Assembly (NCBI RefSeq): GCF_003697345.1
Contig: NZ_RFLY01000013.1
Span: forward strand, 1 to 64,000
From: Solilutibacter pythonis
GTDB taxonomy: Bacteria > Pseudomonadota > Gammaproteobacteria > Xanthomonadales > Xanthomonadaceae
DNA length: 64,000 nt
Direction: 5' to 3'
A program made the position numbers and the translations under genes. Under the pieces are notes generated by a model, which was not told the origin of the DNA, did not search any database, and saw nothing but the letters and a program-made list of their open reading frames with translations. Numbering within the stretch: position 1 is the first letter of the stretch; the number at the start of each line of letters is the position of its first letter. This document shows, one piece after another, positions 30,683-40,519 of the stretch.

Positions 30683-32065
30683 ATGGCCCTGCACCTGCAC
30701 AACAACCTGACCCGTCAGCTCGAACCTTTCGTGCCCCTGGCGCCATCCGGTCCCACTTTGTATGTCTGCGGCCCCACGGTCTACAACTACGTCCACATCG
30801 GCAACGCGCGCGGGCCGGTGGTGTTCGGCGTGCTGGCGGCGCTGCTTCGCCGGCGCTTCGGCAAGCTGCGCTACGCCCGCAACATCACCGACGTGGACGA
30901 CAAGATCAATGCCGCGGCCAGGGCGGCCGGCACACCGATTTCAGCCATCGCCGGCCGCTATGCCGCCGCTTATCGGGAAGACATGGCCGCGCTCGGCGTC
31001 GATGGCGAGTTCGCGCCCGACATCGAACCGGCCGCCACCGACCACATCGACCGGATCATCGTCATGTGCGAGCGCCTGATCGCCGGCGGCCATGCCTACG
31101 CCGCCGAAGGACACGTACTGTTCTCGGTCGCCAGCTTCAAGGATTACGGCAAGCTCTCGCGCCGCGACCCCGAGGAAATGCTCGCCGGCGCGCGCGTCGA
31201 GGTGGCGCCGTACAAACGCGATGCCGGCGATTTCGTGCTGTGGAAACCCTCGGACGGCGACCTGCCCGGTTGGGACTCGCCCTGGGGGCGCGGCCGTCCC
31301 GGCTGGCATATCGAATGCTCGGCGATGGCGGCGGCGCACCTGGGCGAGACCATCGACATCCACGCCGGCGGCGTCGATCTGCAATTCCCACACCATGAGA
31401 ACGAGATCGCGCAGAGCGAATGCGCGCATGGCGGCAAGCCCTTCGCCCGCTTCTGGCTGCACAACGGCATGCTCAATTTCGGCGGCGCCAAGATGTCGAA
31501 ATCGCTGGGTAACATCGAGAAGGTGCACGATCTGGTGCGCGTGCATCCCCCCGAGGCACTGCGACATGCCCTGCTCTCGGCCCATTACCGCCAACCGCTG
31601 GAGTGGAGCGGCGCGTTGATCGAACAATCGGTGCGCACGCTCGACCGCCTCTACGCCACCTTGCGCGACCTCGGCGAGGCGGACGCCGAGGCGGATATCC
31701 CGGCCACCATCGAAACCATCCTGGACGACGACCTCAACACCCCGGCGGCCCTGGCCGAAATCGCCCGCCTGGCGGGCGAAGCGCGCAAGGCGGCATCGGT
31801 GGAAGATAGGCGCTCGGCCAAATCCGCCCTGCTCGGCGCTGGAAAGGCACTGGGCCTGCTGCAACAAAAACCGGAAGCCTGGTTCGCGCGCGGCGCTTCC
31901 GGCGAGGACGACGCCCGCATCCAGCAACTGGTCGATGAACGCGTCGCCGCGAAAAAATCCCGCGATTTCGCCCGCGCCGATGCCCTCCGCGACCAGTTGG
32001 CCGCCGAGGGCATCGTGCTTGAGGACACGCCCCAGGGCGTGCGCTGGGTGCGTAAACGGGCCTGA
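30683..32065 (+). CDS. cysS: Cysteinyl-tRNA synthetase
   Basis: 460-residue class Ia enzyme charging tRNA-Cys. Zinc-binding and active-site Cys lie in [18 protein letters not shown], which also carries the HIGH-like motif HIGN (about residues 37-40). Further motifs are [22 protein letters not shown] and the KMSKS loop in [11 protein letters not shown] (about 271-275). The C-terminal anticodon-binding region ends with [27 protein letters not shown]. The start at ATG 30683 matches the family N-terminus; the frame is open to 30629. It is a single-gene unit divergent from the small exported protein gene. Confidence 0.96.
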   Translation: MALHLHNNLTRQLEPFVPLAPSGPTLYVCGPTVYNYVHIGNARGPVVFGVLAALLRRRFGKLRYARNITDVDDKINAAARAAGTPISAIAGRYAAAYREDMAALGVDGEFAPDIEPAATDHIDRIIVMCERLIAGGHAYAAEGHVLFSVASFKDYGKLSRRDPEEMLAGARVEVAPYKRDAGDFVLWKPSDGDLPGWDSPWGRGRPGWHIECSAMAAAHLGETIDIHAGGVDLQFPHHENEIAQSECAHGGKPFARFWLHNGMLNFGGAKMSKSLGNIEKVHDLVRVHPPEALRHALLSAHYRQPLEWSGALIEQSVRTLDRLYATLRDLGEADAEADIPATIETILDDDLNTPAALAEIARLAGEARKAASVEDRRSAKSALLGAGKALGLLQQKPEAWFARGASGEDDARIQQLVDERVAAKKSRDFARADALRDQLAAEGIVLEDTPQGVRWVRKRA

Positions 32066-32075
32066 GCGGAATGGT

Positions 32076-32096
32076 GGCCCGCGTGGTTCGCGGGCC
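32076..32096. terminator. hairpin between cysS and pilZ
   Basis: Perfect 8-bp stem GGCCCGCG (32076-32083) and CGCGGGCC (32089-32096) with a 5-nt loop, ten bases after the cysS stop. It lies between two converging genes, so it can serve both. Only a short GCTT tail follows. Confidence 0.55.
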
Positions 32097-32168
32097 GCTT
32101 CACACGGTGGCGAGCGGATGGGCCATGCCAGCGATGGCCGCGCATGCCTTCCGCCGCTTTTTATCGAC

Positions 32169-32528
32169 TCACATCGTGAAGGTGGATTTCTCGCTTTCGA
32201 GCTTGCCGGCTAACAGGGTTTCGATGTGGTCGCGCAGTTGTCCGCCTTCGCGGGTGTCATCGAATTGCACACCGACCCCGGCCGGGCGGTTGCCCTGCGC
32301 GCCCACCGGCGTGACCCAGCAGACCTTGCCGGAGACCGGCAGTTTTTCCGAGGAATCCGGTAGCGTCACCAGCATGAATACCGCCTGCCCCAGCGGTAGC
32401 CGGTTGGGGGTGCGTGCGAACAGTCCCCCGCCCTTGATGAAGGGCATGTAGGCCCCGTAGAGCTCTTTGTCATCGCCCAGATTGACGGTGAGGATGCTTT
32501 GCCGCGCTGCGCCTGCGATTGCGTTCAT
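32169..32528 (-). CDS. pilZ: PilZ-domain type IV pilus protein
   Basis: 119-residue single-domain PilZ protein. In Pseudomonas and Xanthomonas this member is needed for type IV pilus assembly and twitching. It typically lacks the RxxxR motif needed to bind cyclic di-GMP, and I see no such motif here (SILTVNLGDDKELYGAYMPFIKGGGLFART). The C-terminal KVCWVTPVGAQGNRPAGVGVQF is the conserved PilZ strand region. ATG 32528 was chosen; the frame is open to 32585. It follows holB on the same strand across a repeat-bearing gap, as in the usual tmk-holB-pilZ order. Confidence 0.9.
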   Translation of the reverse strand: MNAIAGAARQSILTVNLGDDKELYGAYMPFIKGGGLFARTPNRLPLGQAVFMLVTLPDSSEKLPVSGKVCWVTPVGAQGNRPAGVGVQFDDTREGGQLRDHIETLLAGKLESEKSTFTM

Positions 32529-32633
32529 GGGTAGTTCCACACTTGCGAACGGGGAGGATACTCCGTCGCGCCGAGGGTTGGGCAAGCAGCCCGTGTTTCC
32601 GAGCCCTTCCGACCAGTCGGGCCGGCCATGGTC

Positions 32634-32794
32634 GGCCAGGCTTTACACCCGCGCGCGTATCGACTGCCACGGCCCAGGCCCACATGCCGGCTGAACTTCA
32701 GGCCAAGCTTCGCACCCGCGCACACTGACGGCTTCGACCGAATGACTGATCGAGTCGAAACCATCGCCAGGTTTTGCACCTGCGCGCGCATCGA
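32634..32794. repeat. three degenerate tandem copies of an extragenic repeat between holB and pilZ
   Basis: The 326-nt gap 32529-32854 has no gene. It holds three similar blocks starting at 32634, 32701 and 32765. Each is about 28-30 nt, with a shared core close to GCCAGGCTTTGCACCCGCGC, and they sit 64-67 nt apart. The spacers are less alike. It looks like a dispersed extragenic repeat of this lineage in a short degenerate tandem. Short frames through it give repetitive-looking peptides with no family character. Confidence 0.6.
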
Positions 32795-32854
32795 TGGTGC
32801 GCGGCATGCGGGGCGTTCCGACTTCCGCCAGAGTCGGCGGTTCCCGCTGGCCGC

Positions 32855-33859
32855 TCAGCCGCGCCCTGCCGCGTGCCAGGCTAGCAGCAGTTCCAGCACG
32901 GCAAGGTCGGCGCGCACCGGGGTGCGCAGTAATTCGCGGGTGCGGTTGCTCTGGTCGAACCAGGCCGCGAGGCGTTTCGTCCGCGCGGGTTCGGCATGCC
33001 TCGCGGCTTCCAGTGCCAGATCGGCGGCGAAGGACAGGCGCAGCGCGGCGTGTTCGTCGCCAACCCAGCGCTGGGCCAGCGCCGCCGCCGGGGCGGCATC
33101 GCGACGCAGGCCGTCGAGGTCCTTCGCCACCTCGGCGCGCAGGGTCAGCGCACCGCTTCCCAGCCAGTGGTGGGCAAGGCCGGGATGACCATGCGCGACC
33201 TTCAGCGCCTCGGCGGCGGCGCTGGCCGGATGGCCCTGCGCCGCCAGCCAGGCCAGTGCTTCATCCCGCGGCGGCAGGCGGAATTCCAGCACCTGGGTGC
33301 GGCTGCGGATGGTCGCCGGCAGGCGCGCCGGGCGCGCGCTGATGAGCCAGATGAAGCGGCCGGGCTGCGGTTCCTCCAGGGTTTTCAGCAGCGCGTTGGC
33401 GGCGGCGTGATTGATGGCGTCGGCGGGATCGAGAATGGCGACCTGATGCTCGCCGTATTGCGGCGTCAGCGCCAGTTTCTCGCTCATCGTGCGGATCTGC
33501 TCGATGACGATCTCGCCGCGCGGCTTATGGGTCTTCTCGTTCCAGCCGTAGCCGATGAAACGGGCGTCGGGATGCGCCGGGTGCCCGGATGGGTGCGCCA
33601 GGCTGCCGTCCGGGCGCTGCTCGGGCGGATCGGTTTGAGCGCGTGAGTCGAACAAATGGCAACTGCGGCACTCGCCACAGGCTTCGGCCCCCGGTGCGCG
33701 CGCCAGGCACAGGGCGCGCCGGGCGAGTTTTTCCGCCACGGCGCGCTTACCCAGTTCGGCCGGGCCGGCCAAGAGCAAGGCATGCGGCAGGCGGCCGGCA
33801 TCCAGCGCCTCGGCGGCCTTGTCGTAGACGCGTTGCTGCCAGGGGGCGAGTGCGTTCAT
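32855..33859 (-). CDS. holB: DNA polymerase III subunit delta'
   Basis: 334-residue clamp-loader subunit that helps load the beta clamp at replication forks. The P-loop-like segment is LLLAGPAELGKRAVAEKLARRAL. A four-Cys zinc module follows (CLARAPGAEACGECRSC), then the sensor-1 region DAINHAAANALLKTLEEPQPG and the arginine-finger-type SRTQV. The start ATG 33859 overlaps the tmk stop by 4 nt; a longer frame to 34198 is spurious. It is part of the yceD-to-pilZ cluster. Confidence 0.94.
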   Translation of the reverse strand: MNALAPWQQRVYDKAAEALDAGRLPHALLLAGPAELGKRAVAEKLARRALCLARAPGAEACGECRSCHLFDSRAQTDPPEQRPDGSLAHPSGHPAHPDARFIGYGWNEKTHKPRGEIVIEQIRTMSEKLALTPQYGEHQVAILDPADAINHAAANALLKTLEEPQPGRFIWLISARPARLPATIRSRTQVLEFRLPPRDEALAWLAAQGHPASAAAEALKVAHGHPGLAHHWLGSGALTLRAEVAKDLDGLRRDAAPAAALAQRWVGDEHAALRLSFAADLALEAARHAEPARTKRLAAWFDQSNRTRELLRTPVRADLAVLELLLAWHAAGRG

Positions 33860-34491
33860 GGGCGATGCGCCTCCAGCGCGGCGCGCGCGGCGGCGGCCAC
33901 CACATCGGCTGGCTGGCCGGCATCGAGCACGCGAAAACGCGCCGGGTTTTCCTTTGCGCGGGCCAGAAACCCCTGGCGCACGCGCGCGAAGAAGGCGTCG
34001 TGCTCGCGCTCGATGCGGTCGGGCGCGCCACCGCGCGACAGCGCGCGCACGCGGCCGGCTTCGGTATCCAGATCGAGTAGCAGGGTCAGGCCGGGTTCGA
34101 TGCCCACCACCGCGCGTTCGAGAGTGGTGATGAGGCCGGTATCGATCCCCCGCCCCGCCCCCTGGTAGGCGTAACTGGAATCGGTGAAGCGGTCGCACAG
34201 CACCCAGGCGCCGGATGCCAGCGCGGGGCGTATGGTTTCGTGCGCATGCTGGGCGCGCGCGGCGAACATCAGCAGCAGTTCGGTTTCCGGTCTGGCCGCT
34301 TCGTGGGCGGGGTCCAACAGCAGTTCACGGAGATGTTCGGCAAGCGGCGTGCCGCCGGGTTCGCGGGTCGTCACCACGCGTTCACCCCGCGCGCGGAGGG
34401 CGGCTTCGAGTGCGCCGATCACCGTGCTCTTGCCCGCGCCCTCGCCGCCTTCGATGCTGACGAAACGGGGATACGACCGCAGCCCGCTCAT
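33856..34491 (-). CDS. tmk: Thymidylate kinase
   Basis: 211-residue enzyme phosphorylating dTMP to dTDP for DNA synthesis. The P-loop is IEGGEGAGKST (about residues 13-23). The DRF/DRY-type motif appears as LCDRFTDSSYAYQGAGRG, and the REPGGTPLAE substrate loop is present. The start ATG 34491 overlaps the mltG stop (ATGA) and the gene overlaps holB in the same way, so the three are probably one translation-coupled unit. Confidence 0.96.
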   Translation of the reverse strand: MSGLRSYPRFVSIEGGEGAGKSTVIGALEAALRARGERVVTTREPGGTPLAEHLRELLLDPAHEAARPETELLLMFAARAQHAHETIRPALASGAWVLCDRFTDSSYAYQGAGRGIDTGLITTLERAVVGIEPGLTLLLDLDTEAGRVRALSRGGAPDRIEREHDAFFARVRQGFLARAKENPARFRVLDAGQPADVVAAAARAALEAHRP

Positions 34492-35627
34492 CGTGCCGGC
34501 ACTTCGCTTGCCGGGGCATCGGACACGCTGAGCGGCGCACCGTCCTCGCTCATCGTCACGGTACCGCGCATCGGCTCGTCGGCGCGCGCGGCATCGGCGC
34601 GACGGTTGGCCAGGTAGGCCCGCACGTTGCGCTGGTGCTCGGTATAGGTACGGGCGAAGCGGCTACGACCGCTGCCATCGCCCACGGCCACGAAGAACAA
34701 CGCATCGCCCGGCGCCGGATGCGCGGTGGCCTTGAGCGAATCGCGGCCGGGCATGGCGATGGGCGTCGGCGGCAGGCCGGCGCGGGTGCGGGTGTTGTAG
34801 GGGCCATCGGTACGCAGGTGCGCCCAGGTGAACTTGCCGTCCCATTTCTCGCCCAGGCCGTAGATGATGGTCGGGTCGGTTTCCAGCCGCATGCCGAGCT
34901 TGAGCCGGCGGTCGAACACCCCGGCGATCTGTGCTCGCTCGCTGGCAATGCCGGTTTCCTTTTCGACGATGGAAGCCATCGTCAGCAATTCGTAGGCGGT
35001 CTTGAACGGCAGTTCGGGATCGCGACCCTTCCAGGTGTCGTCCAGCATTTTTTCCATCGCCGCATAGGCGCGTTTCAGCACGGTGGCATCGCTGTCGCCA
35101 CGGTTGTACTGGTAGGTCTCGGGCAGGAAGCGGCCCTCGGGATGCTCACCGGCCTTGCCGATGGCTTTCATCATCCCGGCGTCGTCGAGGTCGGCGGTTT
35201 CCTGCTTGAGGTTCGGCGCGTTGCGCAGCGCCCGGCGCAGGTCGCGGATGTTCCAGCCCTCCACCAGCGTGAAGCGGTAGCTGATGACCTTGCCATCGCG
35301 CATGTCGGCGAGTATTCGGCGTGGGGTGATGCCGGGCTTGAGCGCATACTCGCCGACCTGCACCTTGCCCGCCGCACCGGTGTATTTCGCCAATGCCTGC
35401 CATTCCAGATCATGGCCGGCGCCAACGCCCGCCGCGCGCAGCTTGCCGAGTACGACCTTGAAGGAGTCGCCACGCGCCACGATCACGCTGGCACCCGGCT
35501 TCAGCCCCGGCACCGGCGATTCGGCGAATGCGCGTTCGCGTTGCCAGAGCGCGCCCAGCGCCAACGCCACACAGACCACGAGCAGGAAAAAGGTGGTGAT
35601 GGCGCTTCGGCAGCCTCTCTTCTTCAC
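34488..35627 (-). CDS. mltG: MltG, endolytic murein transglycosylase
   Basis: 379-residue inner-membrane enzyme that cuts nascent glycan strands and so sets their length. The N-terminal helix is about residues 8-28 (ITTFFLLVVCVALALGALW). A LysM-like region follows, then the YceG catalytic domain with the catalytic Glu in MASIVEKETG and the signatures RLKLGMRLETDPTIIYGLG and YNTRTRAGLPPTPIAMPG. The GTG start at 35627 has AAGGAA upstream and overlaps the pabC stop (GTGA); the longer frame to 35714 was rejected. The C-terminal tail after the family domain is a little longer than in E. coli. Confidence 0.95.
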   Translation of the reverse strand: MKKRGCRSAITTFFLLVVCVALALGALWQRERAFAESPVPGLKPGASVIVARGDSFKVVLGKLRAAGVGAGHDLEWQALAKYTGAAGKVQVGEYALKPGITPRRILADMRDGKVISYRFTLVEGWNIRDLRRALRNAPNLKQETADLDDAGMMKAIGKAGEHPEGRFLPETYQYNRGDSDATVLKRAYAAMEKMLDDTWKGRDPELPFKTAYELLTMASIVEKETGIASERAQIAGVFDRRLKLGMRLETDPTIIYGLGEKWDGKFTWAHLRTDGPYNTRTRAGLPPTPIAMPGRDSLKATAHPAPGDALFFVAVGDGSGRSRFARTYTEHQRNVRAYLANRRADAARADEPMRGTVTMSEDGAPLSVSDAPASEVPAR

Positions 35628-36448
35628 GGTATTTCCTTGGGATGGGCGAATCCCGGATGCGCGTCGGCCAGCTGGGCCTGCAACGCGTGGGTCGCGGGAT
35701 GGAGCGCCGGCCAAGTGCGATCACCCAGCCGCCGGACGGGCAGGATACCGCGCACCGCATTGCACAGGAAAACCGCCTCGGCCTGTTCGAGTTCAGCTTG
35801 CGTCACCGGCGCGATGCGGGCTTCGGCCCGCGTCAGCAGCCAGCCGCGCATCACCCCCGCCACGCCGCAGCGATCGAGCGCCGGCGTGCGCCATTCGCCG
35901 CCGATGAGCGCGAACAGATTGGCCGTGGTGGCGCTGATGAGGTGGCCGGTGGCATCGCGCATCAGTCCCTCGTCGGCATGTGCCGCCTCCACTTCGGCGC
36001 GCGCCAGCACCTGTTCCAGGCGGTTGCCGTGCTTGAGCCCGGCCAGCAGCGGCTGCGCGGAAAGGCGCGTCCGGCAATGGATGATGTCGAGCGCCGTTCT
36101 CGGCGTCGGTAAGGGGTGGCGCGAGAGCATCCAGAATGGCGAGGCATGGCGATCCGCCGCGTAGCCGCGCGCGCCACCCCGGCTGAGGTGTAGCTTCAGC
36201 GTTGCATTTTCGCCGTCGAGCAGTTTCCGCGCCTCGGCATCCACGCGATCGAGGGCGGGCAGTGGCATTGCCAGTCTTCCGGCCCCTTCGGCCAGCCGCG
36301 TCATATGCGGTTCCCACCACGGGATGTCGCCGCGATGCGCGCGCATCGTCTCGAACAGCGATTCGCCATAGGCGAAGGCGCGGTTGCCGAAGGCGATCGA
36401 GGCGACTTCGGTATCGCCGAGGAACAGGCGCACGGCTGCTTCAGTCAT
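35624..36448 (-). CDS. pabC: Aminodeoxychorismate lyase
   Basis: 274-residue PLP enzyme of fold type IV that releases pyruvate from aminodeoxychorismate to form p-aminobenzoate for folate. The PLP lysine is in GLKHGNRLEQVLARAE (about residue 142). The substrate loop LHLSRGGARGYA and the cofactor motif TGHLISATTANLFAL are present. It overlaps pabB by 8 nt and mltG by 4 nt. The same fold occurs in branched-chain aminotransferases, but the pabB and mltG neighbours support PabC. Confidence 0.92.
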   Translation of the reverse strand: MTEAAVRLFLGDTEVASIAFGNRAFAYGESLFETMRAHRGDIPWWEPHMTRLAEGAGRLAMPLPALDRVDAEARKLLDGENATLKLHLSRGGARGYAADRHASPFWMLSRHPLPTPRTALDIIHCRTRLSAQPLLAGLKHGNRLEQVLARAEVEAAHADEGLMRDATGHLISATTANLFALIGGEWRTPALDRCGVAGVMRGWLLTRAEARIAPVTQAELEQAEAVFLCNAVRGILPVRRLGDRTWPALHPATHALQAQLADAHPGFAHPKEIP

Positions 36449-37820
36449 CGTCCACCCCCAGAGCGCGCAGCATGCCGCGCGCCTTGGCGCGGGTTTCGGC
36501 CAGTTCCCTGCCTGGCTCCGAATCGATCACGATGCCGGCCCCGGTACGGAAGCGCACTAGTTCGCCCCGCACTTCGGCGCTGCGGATCAGGATATTGAGA
36601 TCGAGGTCGCCATCACGGTTCAGCCAGCCCATCGCGCCGGTGTAGGCACCGCGGCCGACGCCTTCCAGTTCGGCGATGATCTGCATGCAGCGCACCTTGG
36701 GCGCGCCGGTGATGGTGCCGCCGGGGAACACGGCGCGGATCAGGTCGATGGGCGAGGCATCGGCGCGCCGCGCGCCGCGCACGTTGCTGACGATGTGATG
36801 GACGTGGGCGTAGCTTTCCACCGTCATCAGTTCGTCCACCTCCACGCTGCCGCCGGCGCAGACCCGGCCAAGGTCGTTGCGCTCCAGATCGACCAGCATC
36901 ACATGCTCGGCGCGCTCCTTGGGGTGGCTGACGAGTTCACGGATACGGTTCGCTTCGTCGTCGCCCGGCGTCCGCGGACGGGTGCCGGCGATGGGCCGGG
37001 TCTCGGCGGTTGTGCCGCGCAGCGATACCAGCCGCTCCGGCGAGGCGCTGACCACCGCCCAGTCGCCATGCGCGAACAGCCCGGCGAACGGCGCGGGATT
37101 GGCCCGCGTGAGTTGCCGGTGCAGCAACGCCGGATCGAGCGGCGCATCGAAGCGCGCCCGCCACCCGCGCGAAAGATTGGCCTGAAAGACATCGCCGGCG
37201 GCCAGGTAATCGAGCACCCGCCCGACGCCTTCGGTGAAGCGTTCGGGCGCGTCTTCCTCGACCGAGCGCGGCGGCCGCCAGGCGGGCAACGACGGCAACC
37301 CCGCCAGCGCGGCAAGATCGGCCATCACGGTGTCGCGCAGCGATTCCGCGCCGGGTTCGGTGATTAGCCAGGTCGTGCCGTCGAGGTGATCGTGCAGCAG
37401 GGCTACCGGGCAGCGCAGCGCCATCGCCACCGGCGGCGCGCCGCTGGCATGCGGCAATTCGAGGATCGGTTCGATTTCCCGCGCCAGCTCGTAGCCGAGG
37501 AACAACGCCCAGCCGCCGCGGAATGGCCACCTGGCGGCCTCGCCTTCGGGTCGTTCGCAACGCGCGGCACGCCACTCGCACTGCAAATGGTCGAGAAAGC
37601 CGCCGGCCAGCCGCCCGCCCCGCAGGTCGCGCGGCACGCCCTCGGCATCGCACTGGAAACCCTCGCCGGTGCTCGCCAGCAGCATGTCCCAGCGCGCGTG
37701 CTTCCTCGCCGAAGCATCCAGCGCGGCGGCGGACGAGGCCATCAGAAGTGGATAACGCGCCGGCGCCAAGCGGCGCAGTTCGGCGAAATCGATGTGGTGG
37801 TCAAGCGCTTGGATATGCAC
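36441..37820 (-). CDS. pabB: Aminodeoxychorismate synthase component I
   Basis: 459-residue chorismate-binding enzyme making 4-amino-4-deoxychorismate with a glutaminase partner, the first step of p-aminobenzoate synthesis. The C-terminal domain shows AGDVFQANLSRG, the covalent-lysine-type motif PIAGTRPRTPGDDEANRI, VMLVDLERNDLGRVC and VFPGGTITGAPKVRCMQII. PIAGTRPR is the PabB form rather than the anthranilate synthase form. The partner pabA is not in the window. A gap of 261 nt separates it from fabF upstream. That gap has one GC-rich hairpin near 38036-38070 but no gene. Confidence 0.92.
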   Translation of the reverse strand: MHIQALDHHIDFAELRRLAPARYPLLMASSAAALDASARKHARWDMLLASTGEGFQCDAEGVPRDLRGGRLAGGFLDHLQCEWRAARCERPEGEAARWPFRGGWALFLGYELAREIEPILELPHASGAPPVAMALRCPVALLHDHLDGTTWLITEPGAESLRDTVMADLAALAGLPSLPAWRPPRSVEEDAPERFTEGVGRVLDYLAAGDVFQANLSRGWRARFDAPLDPALLHRQLTRANPAPFAGLFAHGDWAVVSASPERLVSLRGTTAETRPIAGTRPRTPGDDEANRIRELVSHPKERAEHVMLVDLERNDLGRVCAGGSVEVDELMTVESYAHVHHIVSNVRGARRADASPIDLIRAVFPGGTITGAPKVRCMQIIAELEGVGRGAYTGAMGWLNRDGDLDLNILIRSAEVRGELVRFRTGAGIVIDSEPGRELAETRAKARGMLRALGVDDD

Positions 37821-38081
37821 GGTTTATCTGAACGAACGGTCGTAACCCCCGAAAACCCGAGAGGCGGCAGACATGGAGGAGGGCCATTTTCCAGGTGACA
37901 TGGAAGGGAATGGCGAAGCGGGAAACGCCCGCGCTCGCCCACGCGAGCCGCGCCTGGATTGGAGCGCGGAAGGAAAACGCCCCGCCCGACCTGACGCGGG
38001 CGAAAGTGTTCTAGCCACGGCGCTTCCCGGCGCCCCGCCCCACGCCCTTGCGCGGGCTATGGGGCGGAAGGAGCAATGCCG

Positions 38082-39320
38082 TTAAATCCGACGCAGCACC
38101 AACGTCCCGTTGGTTCCCCCGAAGCCGAAAGAGTTGGACATCACCACATCCACCTTCGCCTCGCGGGCGGTGTGCGGTACGTAATCCAGATCGCAGCCCG
38201 GGGAAGGATTGTCGAGATTGATGGTGGGCGGGATCACGCCATCGAACAGCGCCATCGCCGAGAACACCGCCTCGACACCGCCGGCCGCGCCCAGCAGGTG
38301 GCCGGTCATCGACTTGGTGGAGCTGACCATCACGCGCTTGGCGGCATCGCCCAACACGGATTTGACCGCCATCGTTTCGGCCAGGTCGCCGGCCGGCGTC
38401 GAGGTGCCGTGGGCGTTGATATAGCCGACTTCGGCTGCATCGATGCCGGCATCGCGCAGGGCGTTGACCATGCAACGCGCCGCGCCTTCGCCATTTTCGC
38501 TTGGCGATGTCATGTGATGGGCATCGCCGCTCATGCCGAAACCGACCAGTTCGGCGTAGATGCGCGCGCCGCGCGCCTTGGCGCGTTCGTATTCCTCGAT
38601 CACCAGCACGCCGGCGCCATCGCCCATCACGAAGCCGTCGCGGCCCTCGTCCCAGGGGCGCGAGGCTTGTTCAGGCGCGTCATTGCGGGTGGAGAGCGCC
38701 TTCATGGCGCAGAAGCCGCCCACCGCGGTCGGCGTGGTGGCGTATTCGGCGCCGCCGCAGATCATCGCGTCGGCCTCGCCGTACTGAATCATGCGATAGG
38801 CCAGACCGATGTTGTGGGTGGAAGTGGTGCAGGCGGTGACTGCCGCGATGTTCGGCCCTTTGGCGCCGGTCATGATCGAGAGCTGGCCCGAGATCATGTT
38901 GACGATGGTGCTGGGGATGTAGAAGGGGGAAATCTTGCGCGGGCCGCCCTGGGCGACCTTGAGCGTGGTTTCCTCGATACCGGACAGCCCGCCGATGCCG
39001 GCGCCGACCGCCACGCCGATACGCTCGGCCGCCTCGCCTTCGATGTCCAGCCCGGCATCGCGGATCGCCATCAGGCCGGTGGCGACGCCGTAATGCACGA
39101 ATGGGTCCATTTTCTTCACGTCCTTGGGGGCGATGAAGGCGGCCGGGTCGAAGCCGCGCACCTCGCCGGCGATCCGGGTCGGAAAGGCGGTGGGATCGAA
39201 ATGGGTGATCGGGCCGATGCCAGAACGGCCGGCCTTGACCGCGGCCCAGGTGCTTTCCAGATCGTTGCCGAGTGGCGAGAGAATACCGAGGCCGGTGATG
39301 ACGACGCGACGTTTGGACAT
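38082..39320 (-). CDS. fabF: Beta-ketoacyl-ACP synthase II
   Basis: 412-residue condensing enzyme of fatty acid elongation. It joins malonyl-ACP to a growing acyl-ACP and is also the main temperature-responsive elongase. Catalytic residues are Cys in [12 protein letters not shown] (about 163), His in [11 protein letters not shown] and His in [12 protein letters not shown]. The start at ATG 39320 gives [18 protein letters not shown], the family N-terminus. It follows acpP by 84 nt. Confidence 0.95.
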   Translation of the reverse strand: MSKRRVVITGLGILSPLGNDLESTWAAVKAGRSGIGPITHFDPTAFPTRIAGEVRGFDPAAFIAPKDVKKMDPFVHYGVATGLMAIRDAGLDIEGEAAERIGVAVGAGIGGLSGIEETTLKVAQGGPRKISPFYIPSTIVNMISGQLSIMTGAKGPNIAAVTACTTSTHNIGLAYRMIQYGEADAMICGGAEYATTPTAVGGFCAMKALSTRNDAPEQASRPWDEGRDGFVMGDGAGVLVIEEYERAKARGARIYAELVGFGMSGDAHHMTSPSENGEGAARCMVNALRDAGIDAAEVGYINAHGTSTPAGDLAETMAVKSVLGDAAKRVMVSSTKSMTGHLLGAAGGVEAVFSAMALFDGVIPPTINLDNPSPGCDLDYVPHTAREAKVDVVMSNSFGFGGTNGTLVLRRI

Positions 39321-39404
39321 GCGAACTCCGTGTGGCGATGTGGCGGTTTCCAACATGCGCAGGGCCGCAAAAGCGGCCCCGGCATCATTCCTGCGCGAGC
39401 AGGA

Positions 39405-39644
39405 TCACTCCTTGACGTGGGCCTTCACGTAATCGATGGCCTGCTGCACGGTGGTGATCTTCTCGGCTTCCTCGTCGGGGATTTCGCACTCGAATTCTTC
39501 TTCGAGCGCCATCACCAGTTCCACGGTATCGAGCGAATCCGCGCCCAGATCGTCGACGAACGACGCGCTGTTGGTGACGTCTTCTTCCTTGACGCCCAGT
39601 TGTTCGACCACGATCTTTTTGACGCGTTCTTCGATGTTGCTCAT
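39405..39644 (-). CDS. acpP: Acyl carrier protein
   Basis: 79-residue acidic carrier protein. The phosphopantetheine serine is in [21 protein letters not shown]. It supplies acyl chains to fab enzymes and to RpfF for DSF synthesis. A strong GGAGGGG ribosome site lies eight bases before ATG 39644, in keeping with high expression. The gap of 131 nt to fabG holds a possible own promoter. Confidence 0.97.
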   Translation of the reverse strand: MSNIEERVKKIVVEQLGVKEEDVTNSASFVDDLGADSLDTVELVMALEEEFECEIPDEEAEKITTVQQAIDYVKAHVKE

Positions 39645-39686
39645 GTGTGACCCCTCCGGGGATTGGTTCCAGTGAAACAAGTGGCT

Positions 39687-39713
39687 AGTGTAAGGGAAAG
39701 CGATGACCCGCAA
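39687..39713 (-). promoter_or_regulatory. possible acpP promoter
   Basis: On the minus strand, TTGCGG (39713-39708) and TACACT (39692-39687) are separated by 15 nt, about 40 nt upstream of the acpP start in the fabG-acpP gap. Spacing is short for sigma-70. A separate promoter for acpP is common in such clusters; the match here is by eye. Confidence 0.3.
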
Positions 39714-39775
39714 GCGACGGCGGCGCATGGTCGCATTCAGCGATCGCGAGCCATCCGCCGGGCGCCGAAAACGGC

Positions 39776-40519
39776 TTAGGGCATGTACATGCCGCCGTTG
39801 ACGTGCAGGGTTTCGCCGGTGATGTAGGCGGCATCCGGGCCGGCCAGGAAGGCCACGGCGCGCGCGATGTCGGCGGGCTCGCCGGGGCGGCCCAGCGCGA
39901 TCTGTCCGTTCATCGCGGCCTTGGCGTCCTCGGGTAGGTCGCGGGTCATGTCGGTGGCGATGAAGCCTGGCGCCACCACGTTCACCGTGATGCCGCGCGA
40001 GCCGATTTCCTTCGCCAGCGATTTCGAGAAGGCGATGATGCCGGCCTTGGCGGCGGCGTAATTGGCCTGCCCGGCATTGCCGGTGACGCCGACCACAGAA
40101 GCGATGTTGACGATACGGCCCTTGCGCGCCTTCATCATGCCCCGCATCACCGCTTTGCTGGCGCGGTAGACGCTGGTCAGGTTGGTGTCGAGGATGGCCT
40201 GCCAATCCTCGTCCTTCATCCGCATCAGCAGGTTGTCGCGGGTGATGCCGGCATTGTTGACCAGGATCGAGAGGCCGCCGAATTCCTTCTGGATGGCTTC
40301 GATCAGTGCTTCGATGCTGCCCGCTTCGTTGACGTTCAACACCCGGCCATGCCCGCCATGGGCGGCGAGACGCGCACCGATGGCGGCCGCGCCGGACTCA
40401 CTGGTGGCGGTGCCGATCACCGTCGCGCCACGCGCGGCCAGTTCGTCGGCGATGGCCGCGCCGATACCACGGGAAGCGCCAGTCACCAGCGCGATTTCGT
40501 TCTCCAGGGATTTGCTCAT
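39776..40519 (-). CDS. fabG: 3-oxoacyl-ACP reductase
   Basis: 247-residue NADPH-dependent short-chain reductase for the first reduction of fatty acid elongation. The Rossmann motif is [32 protein letters not shown] and the catalytic Ser-Tyr-Lys set ([19 protein letters not shown]) are intact, and the end HVNGGMYMP is typical. The start ATG 40519 shares one base with the fabD stop (TGATG). Four codons upstream another ATG exists, but [14 protein letters not shown] fits the family. Confidence 0.96.
   Translation of the reverse strand: MSKSLENEIALVTGASRGIGAAIADELAARGATVIGTATSESGAAAIGARLAAHGGHGRVLNVNEAGSIEALIEAIQKEFGGLSILVNNAGITRDNLLMRMKDEDWQAILDTNLTSVYRASKAVMRGMMKARKGRIVNIASVVGVTGNAGQANYAAAKAGIIAFSKSLAKEIGSRGITVNVVAPGFIATDMTRDLPEDAKAAMNGQIALGRPGEPADIARAVAFLAGPDAAYITGETLHVNGGMYMP

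Noticed and set aside
33860-34198. Extension of HolB into tmk (447 residues)
   Set aside because: The added part is tmk read in another frame; ATG 33859 overlaps the tmk stop and begins the true HolB N-terminus.
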